Assembly (NCBI RefSeq): GCF_000333595.1
Contig: NZ_BADK01000051.1
Span: 1 to 43,515, forward strand
DNA length: 43,515 nt
Origin: Azospirillum sp. B506
GTDB lineage: Bacteria > Pseudomonadota > Alphaproteobacteria > Azospirillales > Azospirillaceae
Direction of reading: 5' to 3'
Shown: positions 15,844-24,280 of the stretch, piece by piece
Layout of the letters: every line of letters begins with the position of its first letter
Numbering within the stretch: position 1 is the first letter of the stretch
Position numbers and translations under genes: made by a program
Notes under the pieces: model-generated
Told to the model about the DNA's origin: nothing
The model's database searches: none
What the model saw: only the letters and a program-made list of their open reading frames with translations

Positions 15844-17321
15844 CAGCCCTCCTCACCGGTCAGCCAGAGGTCCAGCATGCCGCGCAGCTCCTGAACGGTC
15901 AGGCCGCCGCCCTCCGCCACCGCCTCGTCGTCGCGACGGCTTTCCAGCGCCTCGCGCGCATTGCGGAAATGGCGCTGCGCCGGGGTCAGCCGGCCGCGCC
16001 GCCAATAGGCCAGCGCGAGATGATAGTCGGCCAGGACGAAGCGCGGGTCGAGATAGAGCGCCCGCTTGAAGGCCGCCACCGGGTCACCGACCCCCAGCTC
16101 CTCTTCCACCAGCCCGAGCTGATAGTGGGCGGAGGGGTCCAGCCGGTTGGCCTCCACCCGTGCCAGACAGGTTTCCAGCACGGTCGAATGCTCGCCGGTC
16201 CCGGCTGGATCCACCGGGGTGGTTGGAGCCGGCGCGGCCGCCGGCGGCACGGCCTTGCGGGTGCGCGGACCGGCAGGCTGCACTGCCGTCTCGGAGGGGG
16301 ATTGGCCCCCCGGCTCGGCATCGGGCCTGTCTGCAGGTCTGGCGGCAGGTCCGGGGGCACGGCACGGGGCCGCGGCGGGTGGCGGCGCGGGTGCCGGGCC
16401 GGCGACGGCGGCTGTACGGGCGGCGGTGCCGCGGGCGCCCGCGGCCGGCAATTCGGCCTGCTTGCGATAGAGCGTGGCGCCGGGAACGGACACCGGGATG
16501 AACAGCTCGTTCATCTGCGGTCCGGCCTCGGCATGGCCGACCACCAGCCAGCCGCCCTCGGCCAGCCCCTTGTGCAGGTCGCCCAACAGCCGGTGCCGCG
16601 TCGCCTCGTCGAAATAGATCATGACGTTGCGGCACAGGATGATGTCGAAATGCCCGATCCCGTGCGGATAGGAGGGAATCGCCCCATCCACCAGGTTGAA
16701 GGGCATGAAGCTGGTCCATTGCCGGTATTTCGGCTTCACCGACCACAATTTGTCGTGGCGGTCGAAACAGGCCTCCAGCGTCTCCGGCGACAGGCCGCGC
16801 ACCGCCCAGTCGCCATAGGCGCCGCGCCGCGCCTGCTCCAGATAGGCGCCGTTGATGTCGGTGCCGAGGATGTGGACCTGCCAGCCTTCCAACTGGGCGG
16901 CGAAATGCTGCTTCAGCAGGATTTCGATGCTGTAGGCCTCCGGCCCGATGGAACAGCCGGCGCTCCAGATCCGCAGCAGGCGGCTCGACTGGTTGCGGCG
17001 CAGGCATTCGGGAATGGCGACGGCGCGGAGCGCGTCGAACTGCTCGATGTAGCGGAAGAAGAAGGTCTCCCCCACCGCCAGCTCATTGATCAGTCCCTGG
17101 TATTCCGCACCACCCGGCCCCTCCGCCTCCAGCGCCGCCAGATAGCCGGCGACGGTGGCGATGTGGCCGAAGGGAAGCCGCCGGTTGATCCGCTCGGCGA
17201 AGGCGGCGTCCTTGTCGGCATAATAGGCGAGGCCGGTGGCGTCGATCACCATCGCCTTCAGGCGGGGGAAATGCGGGTCGCGGCGGATCGCCTCGATCGT
17301 CGCGGCGGAACTGGACATCAT
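15843..17321 (-). CDS. cheR: CheR methyltransferase with C-terminal TPR region (WspC type)
   Basis: A SAM-dependent receptor methyltransferase of 492 residues, starting at the double Met (17321/17318). The N-terminal helical domain (1-85) leads to NELAVGETFFFR (79-90). The SAM site is IWSAGCSIGPEAYS (118-131), with GTDIN (153-157). CRNVMIYF (230-237) is the conserved NVxIYF block. A Pro/Ala-rich linker (about 290-390) joins a C-terminal TPR-like region (about 395-475: PSAHYQLGLVEEELG, then ALYLDPRFVLADYHLALAYW). CheR fused to TPRs is characteristic of Wsp and other alternative-function arrays. The start overlaps the upstream cheW stop (ATGA). A far upstream frame to 17621 is a shadow of that cheW. 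Confidence 0.92.
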   Translation of the reverse strand: MMSSSAATIEAIRRDPHFPRLKAMVIDATGLAYYADKDAAFAERINRRLPFGHIATVAGYLAALEAEGPGGAEYQGLINELAVGETFFFRYIEQFDALRAVAIPECLRRNQSSRLLRIWSAGCSIGPEAYSIEILLKQHFAAQLEGWQVHILGTDINGAYLEQARRGAYGDWAVRGLSPETLEACFDRHDKLWSVKPKYRQWTSFMPFNLVDGAIPSYPHGIGHFDIILCRNVMIYFDEATRHRLLGDLHKGLAEGGWLVVGHAEAGPQMNELFIPVSVPGATLYRKQAELPAAGARGTAARTAAVAGPAPAPPPAAAPCRAPGPAARPADRPDAEPGGQSPSETAVQPAGPRTRKAVPPAAAPAPTTPVDPAGTGEHSTVLETCLARVEANRLDPSAHYQLGLVEEELGVGDPVAAFKRALYLDPRFVLADYHLALAYWRRGRLTPAQRHFRNAREALESRRDDEAVAEGGGLTVQELRGMLDLWLTGEEG

Positions 17322-17971
17322 GCCCCACCGTCCCCGGTGGCCGCCGCATCGGGGGTGTCGGCGGCGACCTGCCACTGCGCCAGCCGCCGTTCCGCCGCCG
17401 CGCGGAAGGCGTCGAGCAGCCGGCCCTCCGCCGCGTTCAACAGCCGGTCGGAGTCGAGCAGGGTCACGGTACCGCCGCGGCCGGTCACCCGGTCCGGAAA
17501 GCCGCCGGCCGCACAGCCGTTGAAGCTTAGCGACGGGTCGGACGGCGTGCGTTCCCGTGGGTCGACGCCCGTGTCGCCATGGACCTGATCGGCCAGCAGC
17601 GCCGCCGGCCGGCCCTGCCATGTGACGAGGAGAAGCGGCGAATAGAGACCGGGCGCCGAGCCGTCGGAACCGGGGCCGCCCCCGGTGCTCCCCCCGAGAT
17701 CAAGCAGCACATCCAGGCGCAGGACCGGCACAACCTCCCCCCGATAGCGGAACACGCCCTCCACCGGCAGCGGCGCGGTCGGCAGCCGCTCCAGCCGCGG
17801 CAACGGCAAGAAGCGCCGCACGGCTTCCACCGGCAGCGCCAGGACTTGGCCGGCAACCGAGAACACGACGCAACGGAACGGCGACGGCATCGACATGCTG
17901 GGGGAGCTGCTGTTGTGCGCAGGGAGTGGTGACATCCGTCCGTCGATGGTCTGAAATCCGACCGGGAACAT
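17318..17971 (-). CDS. cheW: CheW-like coupling protein (WspB position), first gene of the chemosensory operon
   Basis: A CheW-fold protein of up to 217 residues linking receptor and CheA. The domain begins at FRCVVFSVAGQVLALPVEAV (about residues 32-51), followed by VEGVFRYRGEVVPVLRLDVLL (69-89), the conserved G-x-V-P-V-L strand. The C-terminal strand contains GTVTLLDSDRLL. A 30-residue tail, A/R-rich, follows. The start is ambiguous between 17971, 17935 and 17896, none with a clear Shine-Dalgarno. It heads the minus-strand operon. The gap 17972-18144 towards the divergent MaoC gene should hold both promoters, but I see no strong consensus there. Confidence 0.85.
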   Translation of the reverse strand: MFPVGFQTIDGRMSPLPAHNSSSPSMSMPSPFRCVVFSVAGQVLALPVEAVRRFLPLPRLERLPTAPLPVEGVFRYRGEVVPVLRLDVLLDLGGSTGGGPGSDGSAPGLYSPLLLVTWQGRPAALLADQVHGDTGVDPRERTPSDPSLSFNGCAAGGFPDRVTGRGGTVTLLDSDRLLNAAEGRLLDAFRAAAERRLAQWQVAADTPDAAATGDGGA

Positions 17972-18144
17972 GCCCCATCACGACAGGATTGCGAATTACG
18001 CCAAAGGTTTACGCCGTAAGGCCTATGTCCGGCCGCCGAAAATCCTCGCCCTGAACACTGCTCGACCTGTCCTTTGCCTGACGGTGCGGGCGGGCTACCC
18101 TCCGTCGGCAACGACAAGACTTCACCCATGGGAGAAACGAGACG

Positions 18145-18612
18145 ATGCCCGGCCGCCATTTCGAGGATTTCCGCATCGGCGAGGTGTTCGAGTCGGAAGG
18201 AGCGACCCTGACCGAGAGCCAGATCCTGGATTTCGCCCTGCGCTTCGATCCGCAGCCCTTCCACATCGACACGGTGGCGGCGGCGGACGGGCCGTTCCAG
18301 GGGCTGATCGCCAGTGGCTTCCACACGTTGTCGCTGACCTTCCGGCTGTTCCGCGACACCGGGCTGATCACCGGCACCAGCCTGGGCGGATCGGGCATGG
18401 ACGAATTGCGCTGGCTGCGGCCGGTACGGCCCGGCGACACCATCCGCGTCCGGGTGGAGGTGGTTGAGAGGATCCCGTCGCGCCGGGGCGGTCGCGGCAC
18501 GGTGCGGCTGGCCTACACCACGCTGAACCAGCGGGGCGAGCCGGTGATGACCTGCATCATGAACCACATCGTCGCCGGGCGGAGCGGCGCCGAGCCGACA
18601 ATCGAGGTCTGA
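18145..18612 (+). CDS. MaoC-like (hot-dog fold) dehydratase
   Basis: A 155-residue MaoC-family protein, probably an enoyl-CoA hydratase-type enzyme acting on an unknown acyl-CoA. Typical blocks are FEDFRIGEVFES at the start, then ILDFALRFDPQPFHID (31-46), which carries the catalytic Asp/His motif, GLIASGFHT (56-64) and WLRPVRPGDTIRVRVEV in the second half. GGGAGAAACGAG precedes the ATG. It is divergent from the chemosensory operon and convergent with the LuxR-type regulator. Nothing nearby specifies a substrate. Confidence 0.88.
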   Translation: MPGRHFEDFRIGEVFESEGATLTESQILDFALRFDPQPFHIDTVAAADGPFQGLIASGFHTLSLTFRLFRDTGLITGTSLGGSGMDELRWLRPVRPGDTIRVRVEVVERIPSRRGGRGTVRLAYTTLNQRGEPVMTCIMNHIVAGRSGAEPTIEV

Positions 18613-18618
18613 CCGTCA

Positions 18619-18646
18619 GATGGAGGCCGCCGGATGGAGGCCGCCG
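18619..18646. repeat. Two tandem 14-bp copies
   Basis: GATGGAGGCCGCCG occurs twice back to back (18619-18632 and 18633-18646), in the short gap between the convergent stops at 18612 and 18651. It is probably a replication-slippage duplication; no function is apparent. Confidence 0.7.
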
Positions 18647-18650
18647 GCCG

Positions 18651-19597
18651 TCAGGCCTTTGCTGCCAGGGTGCGGATCGCCAGCGCGGCGGCGGAGGCGC
18701 GATTCTCCACCCCCAGCTTGGTGAAGACCTGTTCGAGATGCTTGTTCACCGTGCGCGGGCTGATGCCCAGGATCTCGCCGATGTCGCGGTTGGGCTTGCC
18801 GTTGGCGATCCACAGCAGCACCTCCGCCTCGCGCGCCGTCAGGCCCAGGGCGTCGCGCAGAACCGCCTCCTGCCGGCCGGCGGTGGGCTCGCTGAGGCGG
18901 AACAGATATCGTCGGGGTTGGCCGGGCTGAGATAGCTGAACTCCAGACGCCGCATGCCCTCGCCGTCCGGCAGGTCCAGCGCGAAGGTTTCCGCCGCTCC
19001 GCCGGGGGACGCGGCCTGGCGCAGCCGGACCAGACCGGCGGCCAGGGAAGCCGTCAGGGCGGCGGAGGCCGCGTCGGGGCGCATGGCCTCGCAACCGGGA
19101 AGCAACCCTGCCAGCAGCCGCTCCGCCTGCGGGGTGCACCAGAGCAGCCGGCCTTCCCCGTTCGTCGCCAGCAGGAAGCGGCCGGTGGCGTCGAGCGCTG
19201 CGCGGGCGGCGTAGGCGACGCGGGCGTTGGTCAGATGGACGCGGATGCGGGCGATCAGCTCGTCCACCACGATGGGCTTGGTGACGTAATCGACACCGCC
19301 GGCCTCCAGCCCCTTCACCACATGCTCGGTGTCGCTGAGGCCCGTCATGAAGATGACGGGGATGTGCGACAGGTGGGGAATCTGCTTCAGCCGCCGGCAG
19401 GTCTCGAAGCCGTCCAGGCCGGGCATCACGGCATCCATCAGGATCAGGTCCGGCGTGATCTGCCCGACCAGCTCCAGCGCGCTTTCGCCGTCGACGGCGA
19501 CCAGCACGGTCAGGTCGGCCTGTTCGATGGCCTCCGTCAGGAATCCCAGCGTGTCGGGGGTGTCGTCCACCACCAGGATCATGTCGCGGCGCTTCAT
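18651..19597 (-). pseudogene. LuxR-family response regulator broken by a one-base deletion
   Basis: The first frame from 19597 encodes a receiver with DD (11-12), Asp55 in LILMDAVMPG and Lys in YVTKP, followed by a PAS-like region (about 130-225). At PANPDD it leaves frame and ends after 24 unrelated residues at 18839. The neighbouring frame continues with YLFRLSEPTAG and a full LuxR helix-turn-helix (LTAREAEVLLW, then NRDIGEILGISPRTVNKHLE) to 18651. Adding one base between 18908 and 18909 restores a single protein of about 315 residues. As read, the product lacks its DNA-binding domain. The start overlaps the hybrid kinase stop (ATGA), so the two form a cognate pair. Whether this is a sequencing error or a real mutation is undecided. 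Confidence 0.85.
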
Positions 19598-22500
19598 CCC
19601 GTCACGGCCCCGTCTTCTGCGCTTGTCTCATCGATCCGCCCCCGGCCGGCATCCCGCTGCGCCGCCGCTTCGTCCACCGCACGCATATAGCCTTTCAGGT
19701 CGAAGGCGCGCACCAGCCTTCGCAGCCCTTCGACGAAAGACCGGGCGGCGGCATCCTCCGCCTCGATCTCGCGCAGCTTGGCTTCGATCCCGCGAATATA
19801 GCCGATCCGCCCAAGCTGGCGCAGGTCGTCGAGATGACGCAGCGCCGACTCTGGCGGGGTGGCATGCGGCGGGGCGGCGTGCGGCGGGGCGGCGTGCGGC
19901 GGGGCGGCGTGCGGCGGGGCGGCGTGTGGTTGACCGGCCGGCCTGGGAGCTTGATCGGCCGGCGCGGCGGCATCGACAAGCGGTTCCGCCGCTTTTTCCG
20001 CGGCGTGGATCCATTCCAGCCCGGTCAGCGCCTGCAGCCGGTCGAGCAGCGCATGGATTTCGATCGGCTTGGCGACGAAGGCATCGTGCGGCGCGCGGCC
20101 GTCGCCCGGTCCCTGCGCCTCGTAGGCATTGGCCGAGACCATGATGATGCGGATGCGGTCGGCGAACTGCCGGCGCAGCCCCTCCGCCACGTCCCAGCCG
20201 CTCTCGCCCGGCATGGAGATGTCGAGCATGGCGACGTCGGGCTTGCACTGCGCCGCCAGCTCCAGGCAGGTGGCGGCGTCGGATGCAGTGAACAGAACGA
20301 ATCCCAACGGACGCAGGATGTCGGTCATCAGCGCCAGATGGTCGCGGTCGTCGTCGGCCAGCAGGATGGTGATCTGCGGCCCGGCATAGCCGGTGATGGC
20401 ACGGCGCTCCACCTGCTCTCCCGGCCGGTGCATGGCCTCCGACAGCAGCAGGCGGACGGTGAAGACGCTGCCCTCCCCCGCCTTGCTGCGCAGCGCGAGG
20501 TCGCCGCCCATGATCCGGGTCAGCACCCGCGTGATGGTCAGGCCCAGGCCGGTGCCGGCCACCGCCCGCACCGCCGCGCCCCGCCCGCGCTCGAACGGTT
20601 CGAAGACGCGGTCGAGATCCTCCTCGCGGATGCCGATGCCGCTGTCGGCGATCTCGAACTCGGCGATCTGGCTGCGGTAGCGGACAGTCAGGGCGACATG
20701 CCCGGTCTCGGTGTATTTCACCGCGTTGGACAGCAGGTTGATCAGGATCTGGCGCAGGATCTTGCTGTCGGTGTGGACCCAAGCCGGCAGGTGGGGGACG
20801 CGGGCGTAGCGGAATTCCAGCCCTTTGGCGGCGGCCTGGATGCGGAACATGTCGGCCAGCTGATCGAGGAAGTCGATCAACTGCACCTTGTCGCGGCTGA
20901 GCCGGCGCAGGCCCGATTCGATCTTGGAGATGTCGAGCAACCCGTCGATCAGGTTCGACAGATGCTCGGCACTGCGGCGGATGACGCGGACGGCGTCCTG
21001 CGGGCGCTGGGTGCTGTTGCTTTCCAGAAGCTGGGCATAGCCGGAAATGGCGTTCAACGGCGCGCGGATTTCGTGGCTGACGCCGATGATGTAGCGGCTC
21101 TTGGCGGCGTTGGCGGCCTCCGCCACCTCCTTGGCCTTCTGGAGGGCGGCGTCGGTGCGTTCGTGGGCGGCGATCTCGTCCATCAGCATGGCGGTCTGGC
21201 GGGCGGTCTCCTCCTCCGCCTTGCGGCGGCTCTCATGGGCCAGCACCAGCAGCCAGGCGGCGACGCCGGACAGGATGAACAGGCAGACGAAGACGGTGAA
21301 CAGCGCGGTGTGGATCGCCGCCCGCTCGGCCGTGTCGGCGTTGGCGTACTGGAAGTCGATGACCACCAGCACCCCGCCCAGCACCAGCGAGAACAGCGTC
21401 ATCACCCCGATGAAATGGCCGGTGCGGGTGTGGACGCCGGCGGCCATCCGCCTGGGCAGCACCCGCTGCAGGCTGCGGGCGATCTGGTCGGCGAAGCGGC
21501 TGTCGGTCTTGCACAGGTCGTGGCAACGCGCCTCCAGCGTACAGCACAGCGAGCAGATCGGCGCGTCGTAGGCCGGGCAGAACGCCATGTCCGGACGCTC
21601 GAACCGGTTCTCGCAGATCGAACAGCGGATGGTCGCGCCATCGCCCGGCAGCCGGTCCGACTTGCGGGCGATGTAATAGCGGCCCTTCGTTTTCCAGGCG
21701 ATCAGCGGGGCGGCGGCGAAGGCGACCACCAGACCGATGAAGGGGGCCAGCGCCTGGGCCACCGGCCCGAGCAGACCGAAGAAGGCGGTGGTGGAGCACA
21801 GCACCGACAGCCCCATGGCGCCGGTGCCCACGGGATTGATGTCGTAGAGGTGGGCGCGCTTGAACTCGATGCCCGGCGGGCTGAAGCCCAGCGGCTTGTT
21901 GACGGCCAGATCGGCGGCGACCGCCCCCAGCCAGCCCACCGCGACGTTGGCATAGAGGCCGAGGATGCTCTCGATCACGCCGAGGATGCCGATCTCCATC
22001 AGCAGCAGGGCCAGCAGCACGTTGAACACCAGCCAGACGACACGGCCGGGGTGGCTGCGGGTCAGACGGGAGAAGAAGTTCGACCAGGCGATGGAGCCGG
22101 CATAGGCATTGGTGACGTTGATCTTCATCTGGCAGACGACGACGAAGATCCCGGTCAGCGCCAGCGCCGCCAGGGGCGAGCCGAACACGTCGAGGAAGGC
22201 CATGTGATACATGCTGTTGGGCTGCAGCGCATCCTCGACCGGCAACCCGTGCTTGATGGCGAGGAAGGCCAGCAGCGATCCCGCGGCCAGCTTCAGGCTG
22301 CCGATCAGCACCCAGCCCGGCCCGCCGGCCAGCAGCGCCGTCCACCAGCGCAAGCGCCCGATGCGCGCCTGCGAGGGCAGGAACCGCAGATAGTCGACCT
22401 GCTCCCCGATCTGCGGCAGCAGTGACAGCAGCACCGAGGCGGCCATGCCGAAGGGCAGCAGCGACAGCCCGCCGTCGGGCGCGTAGACGCCCGGCAGCGA

Positions 22501-23115
22501 GGCCCATTGTGCCAGCGTTTCGCGGTCGAGCAGGAAGAAATAGGCCAGCGGCACGCATTGCAGCAGGATCCACACCGGCTGCGTCGCCCATTGCATGCGG
22601 CTGATGAAGCGGATGCCGTAGACGGCGATGGGGATCACCGCCAGCGAGCTGATGACATGGGCGACCGAGGCCGGGATGCCCAGCACCATGGTCAGACCGG
22701 CCGACATGATGCTCGCCTCGATGGAGAACAGGATGAAGGTGAAGGAGGCGTAGACCAGCGAGGTGATGGTGGATCCCAGATAGCCGAAACCGGCGCCGCG
22801 GGCCAGCAGGTCGATGTCCACCCCGGCCTTGGCCGCATGGTAGGTGATCGGCAGCCCGACCAGGATGCTGAGCAGCGCCACCGCCAGGATGGCGGCCATC
22901 GCGTTCTCGAAGCCGTAGGTCAGGGTGACGGCGGCGCCGATGGCCTCGCAGGCCAGGAAGGAGATGGCACCGAGCGCGGTGTTGGCCACACGCCACGCGC
23001 TCCAGCGCCGCGCCCGCTCCGCGGTGTAGCGGAGCGCGTAGTCCTCCAGCGTCTGATCGGCGGCGAGCTGGTTGTATTGCCGGCGTTCACGGACGATCCG
23101 TTGCCTCGCGCTCAT
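19594..23115 (-). CDS. NCS1-permease-like / Cys-cluster / hybrid histidine kinase fusion
   Basis: A 1,173-residue receptor kinase, starting at the Met before SARQRIVRERRQ. Residues about 35-475 are a multi-spanning NCS1 (purine/cytosine permease-like) module. A cluster of eight Cys follows (498, 501, 513, 521, 524, 525, 531, 535; CxxC, CxxCC and CxxxC), likely a zinc or Fe-S site. Two more membrane helices lie at about 568-585 and 604-626, then a coiled linker. The kinase has His681 (GVSHEIRAPLNA), NLLSNAVKY (793-801), ADSGIG and GTGLGL. The receiver has DDD (921-923) and Asp965 (LDISMPG). A Pro/Ala/His repeat and a C-terminal helical region end the protein. It is comparable in logic to CbrA (transporter fused to kinase): it may sense a nucleobase or related solute while binding or moving it. 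The regulator gene follows with a 4-base overlap. Confidence 0.88.
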   Translation of the reverse strand: MSARQRIVRERRQYNQLAADQTLEDYALRYTAERARRWSAWRVANTALGAISFLACEAIGAAVTLTYGFENAMAAILAVALLSILVGLPITYHAAKAGVDIDLLARGAGFGYLGSTITSLVYASFTFILFSIEASIMSAGLTMVLGIPASVAHVISSLAVIPIAVYGIRFISRMQWATQPVWILLQCVPLAYFFLLDRETLAQWASLPGVYAPDGGLSLLPFGMAASVLLSLLPQIGEQVDYLRFLPSQARIGRLRWWTALLAGGPGWVLIGSLKLAAGSLLAFLAIKHGLPVEDALQPNSMYHMAFLDVFGSPLAALALTGIFVVVCQMKINVTNAYAGSIAWSNFFSRLTRSHPGRVVWLVFNVLLALLLMEIGILGVIESILGLYANVAVGWLGAVAADLAVNKPLGFSPPGIEFKRAHLYDINPVGTGAMGLSVLCSTTAFFGLLGPVAQALAPFIGLVVAFAAAPLIAWKTKGRYYIARKSDRLPGDGATIRCSICENRFERPDMAFCPAYDAPICSLCCTLEARCHDLCKTDSRFADQIARSLQRVLPRRMAAGVHTRTGHFIGVMTLFSLVLGGVLVVIDFQYANADTAERAAIHTALFTVFVCLFILSGVAAWLLVLAHESRRKAEEETARQTAMLMDEIAAHERTDAALQKAKEVAEAANAAKSRYIIGVSHEIRAPLNAISGYAQLLESNSTQRPQDAVRVIRRSAEHLSNLIDGLLDISKIESGLRRLSRDKVQLIDFLDQLADMFRIQAAAKGLEFRYARVPHLPAWVHTDSKILRQILINLLSNAVKYTETGHVALTVRYRSQIAEFEIADSGIGIREEDLDRVFEPFERGRGAAVRAVAGTGLGLTITRVLTRIMGGDLALRSKAGEGSVFTVRLLLSEAMHRPGEQVERRAITGYAGPQITILLADDDRDHLALMTDILRPLGFVLFTASDAATCLELAAQCKPDVAMLDISMPGESGWDVAEGLRRQFADRIRIIMVSANAYEAQGPGDGRAPHDAFVAKPIEIHALLDRLQALTGLEWIHAAEKAAEPLVDAAAPADQAPRPAGQPHAAPPHAAPPHAAPPHAAPPHATPPESALRHLDDLRQLGRIGYIRGIEAKLREIEAEDAAARSFVEGLRRLVRAFDLKGYMRAVDEAAAQRDAGRGRIDETSAEDGAVTG
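19852..19926. repeat. 15-bp in-frame tandem repeat (five copies) within the hybrid kinase gene
   Basis: Five consecutive 15-base units encode HAAPP four times and HATPP once (residues 1064-1088 of the kinase), between the receiver and the C-terminal helical region. The units are nearly identical in DNA (GGCGGGGCGGCGTGC on the plus strand), so the array is recent and prone to length change. Confidence 0.9.
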
Positions 23116-23263
23116 CCCGTCCGCCGTCCCGCCCGTCGCTGGTGCCCGCGCGCATCGTCGGGAGTTTCGCGATGCTTGGCAAGCCGCAAGCGCGTTGACA
23201 AGCATCCGGACCGCCCTCTAGCTGTCGGGCCGTACAAACCGGAAAACCGCGGAAAGCCCAAGC

Positions 23264-23638
23264 ATGACCGTCGAGCTCGTCGTCTGTGAGACCTGCCGCC
23301 GTCCGGAAGACTCCCCCGAGGCCGTCCGGCCGGGCGCGGAACTGGTGGCATTGATGGAACGGGCGTTGGCCGACACCCCCGATCTGGCCGCAGCGGTGCG
23401 TCTGCGGCCGATGCGCTGCCTGATGAGCTGCCGGCGTCCCTGCGCCGTCGCGGTGCGCTCCGCCGCCCGGATGAGCTATGTGCTGGGCGACTTCGCCCCG
23501 GACGAAACGACGGTGGAAACGCTGACCGCCTATCTGCGCGCCTATGCCGCCACCGAGGACGGCATCGTTCCTTTCAAGCAATGGCCCCAGGGCGTCAAAG
23601 GTCGTTTCATTTCCCGTCTGCCGCCGCTGGAGAATTGA
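23264..23638 (+). CDS. DUF1636 family protein, predicted metal- or Fe-S-binding
   Basis: A 124-residue soluble protein with VCETCRRP near the N-terminus and RCLMSCRRPCAVAV in the middle, the ferredoxin-like cysteine pattern of the DUF1636 family. YVLGDF and the C-terminal FKQWPQGVKGRFISRLPPLE block are also typical. Its biochemical role is not established; homologues often sit near metal or cobalamin genes, but none is seen here. It is divergent from the large hybrid kinase, sharing a 148-base intergenic region. Confidence 0.8.
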   Translation: MTVELVVCETCRRPEDSPEAVRPGAELVALMERALADTPDLAAAVRLRPMRCLMSCRRPCAVAVRSAARMSYVLGDFAPDETTVETLTAYLRAYAATEDGIVPFKQWPQGVKGRFISRLPPLEN

Positions 23639-23665
23639 ACAGGCGCGCCCGCCGGCGCGGACGGT

Positions 23666-24142
23666 CTATTGCCGGCGCCGGGCCAGGTGGACGATCTGGA
23701 CGACCAGGCCGACGACGAGGATGACCGCCAGCGCGCCCTGGGCGCCCAGCAGCAGCGGCGACTTCAGGTCGGTCACCAGGGGGTGGCCGTCCGGGACCCG
23801 GCGCAGGATTTCGCTGACCGTCGGCACCATCAGCAGGAAGGCGCTGACGCTGAGGCAGACGGTCTCGATGTATCGGGCCGCACGCCCCGCCGCCGGTACC
23901 CACCCGACGGCATATCCCGCAAGCAGCAGCAGGATCGTCACGACGCCGATGCCGTAGCTGACCGGCTGGTGAGCGACGAGAAAGACCGTCGAGGCACCGA
24001 TCAGCATGGAGCCGAAATAGACGGCCCCCGGCAAGGAGCGTGGCACGATCCGGCCATGGCGGGCGAACATATGGACGGCCACTGGAATGGCCGGCAGGCT
24101 GCCGAGCGTATGAGCCCAGCCGATCGGAGAAATTCCGAACAT
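23666..24142 (-). CDS. Small integral membrane protein, probable TetR target
   Basis: A 158-residue hydrophobic protein with about four membrane helices (roughly 8-25, 38-58, 62-85 and 125-150). I do not recognise the family. The start at 24142 is chosen because AAAGGAAA precedes it; a longer frame to 24208 has no ribosome site and crosses the control region. Upstream, at 24225-24238, lies a palindrome almost identical to the one at the tetR promoter, so the neighbouring TetR protein probably represses this gene. A role in export or membrane stress is a guess from that arrangement. Confidence 0.72.
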   Translation of the reverse strand: MFGISPIGWAHTLGSLPAIPVAVHMFARHGRIVPRSLPGAVYFGSMLIGASTVFLVAHQPVSYGIGVVTILLLLAGYAVGWVPAAGRAARYIETVCLSVSAFLLMVPTVSEILRRVPDGHPLVTDLKSPLLLGAQGALAVILVVGLVVQIVHLARRRQ

Positions 24143-24224
24143 CAGCGATTTCCTTTCAGGTTCAGAAGGACGGGCCGGCGAGAGGCCGCAGGGTAGGTCC
24201 GGATCCAAGGACAGACAAATCTAC

Positions 24225-24238
24225 CTATCAATTGGTAG
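24225..24238 (-). promoter_or_regulatory. TetR operator-like palindrome upstream of the membrane protein gene
   Basis: CTATCAATTGGTAG (24225-24238), inside the larger CTACC-N8-GGTAG (24221-24238), matches CTACCAACCAGTAG at the tetR promoter. On the minus strand a -35-like TTGATA (24231-24226) is embedded in it. Occupancy would therefore block the promoter of the gene starting at 24142. Confidence 0.6.
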
Positions 24239-24280
24239 GCTGGATGGCCGAGCGTTTGCCCGGCGGGCAAGGCTCCGCGT

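Noticed and set aside
19852-19926. CRISPR-like repeat array
   Set aside because: The 15-base units have no spacers and lie in frame inside the kinase gene, encoding HAAPP.
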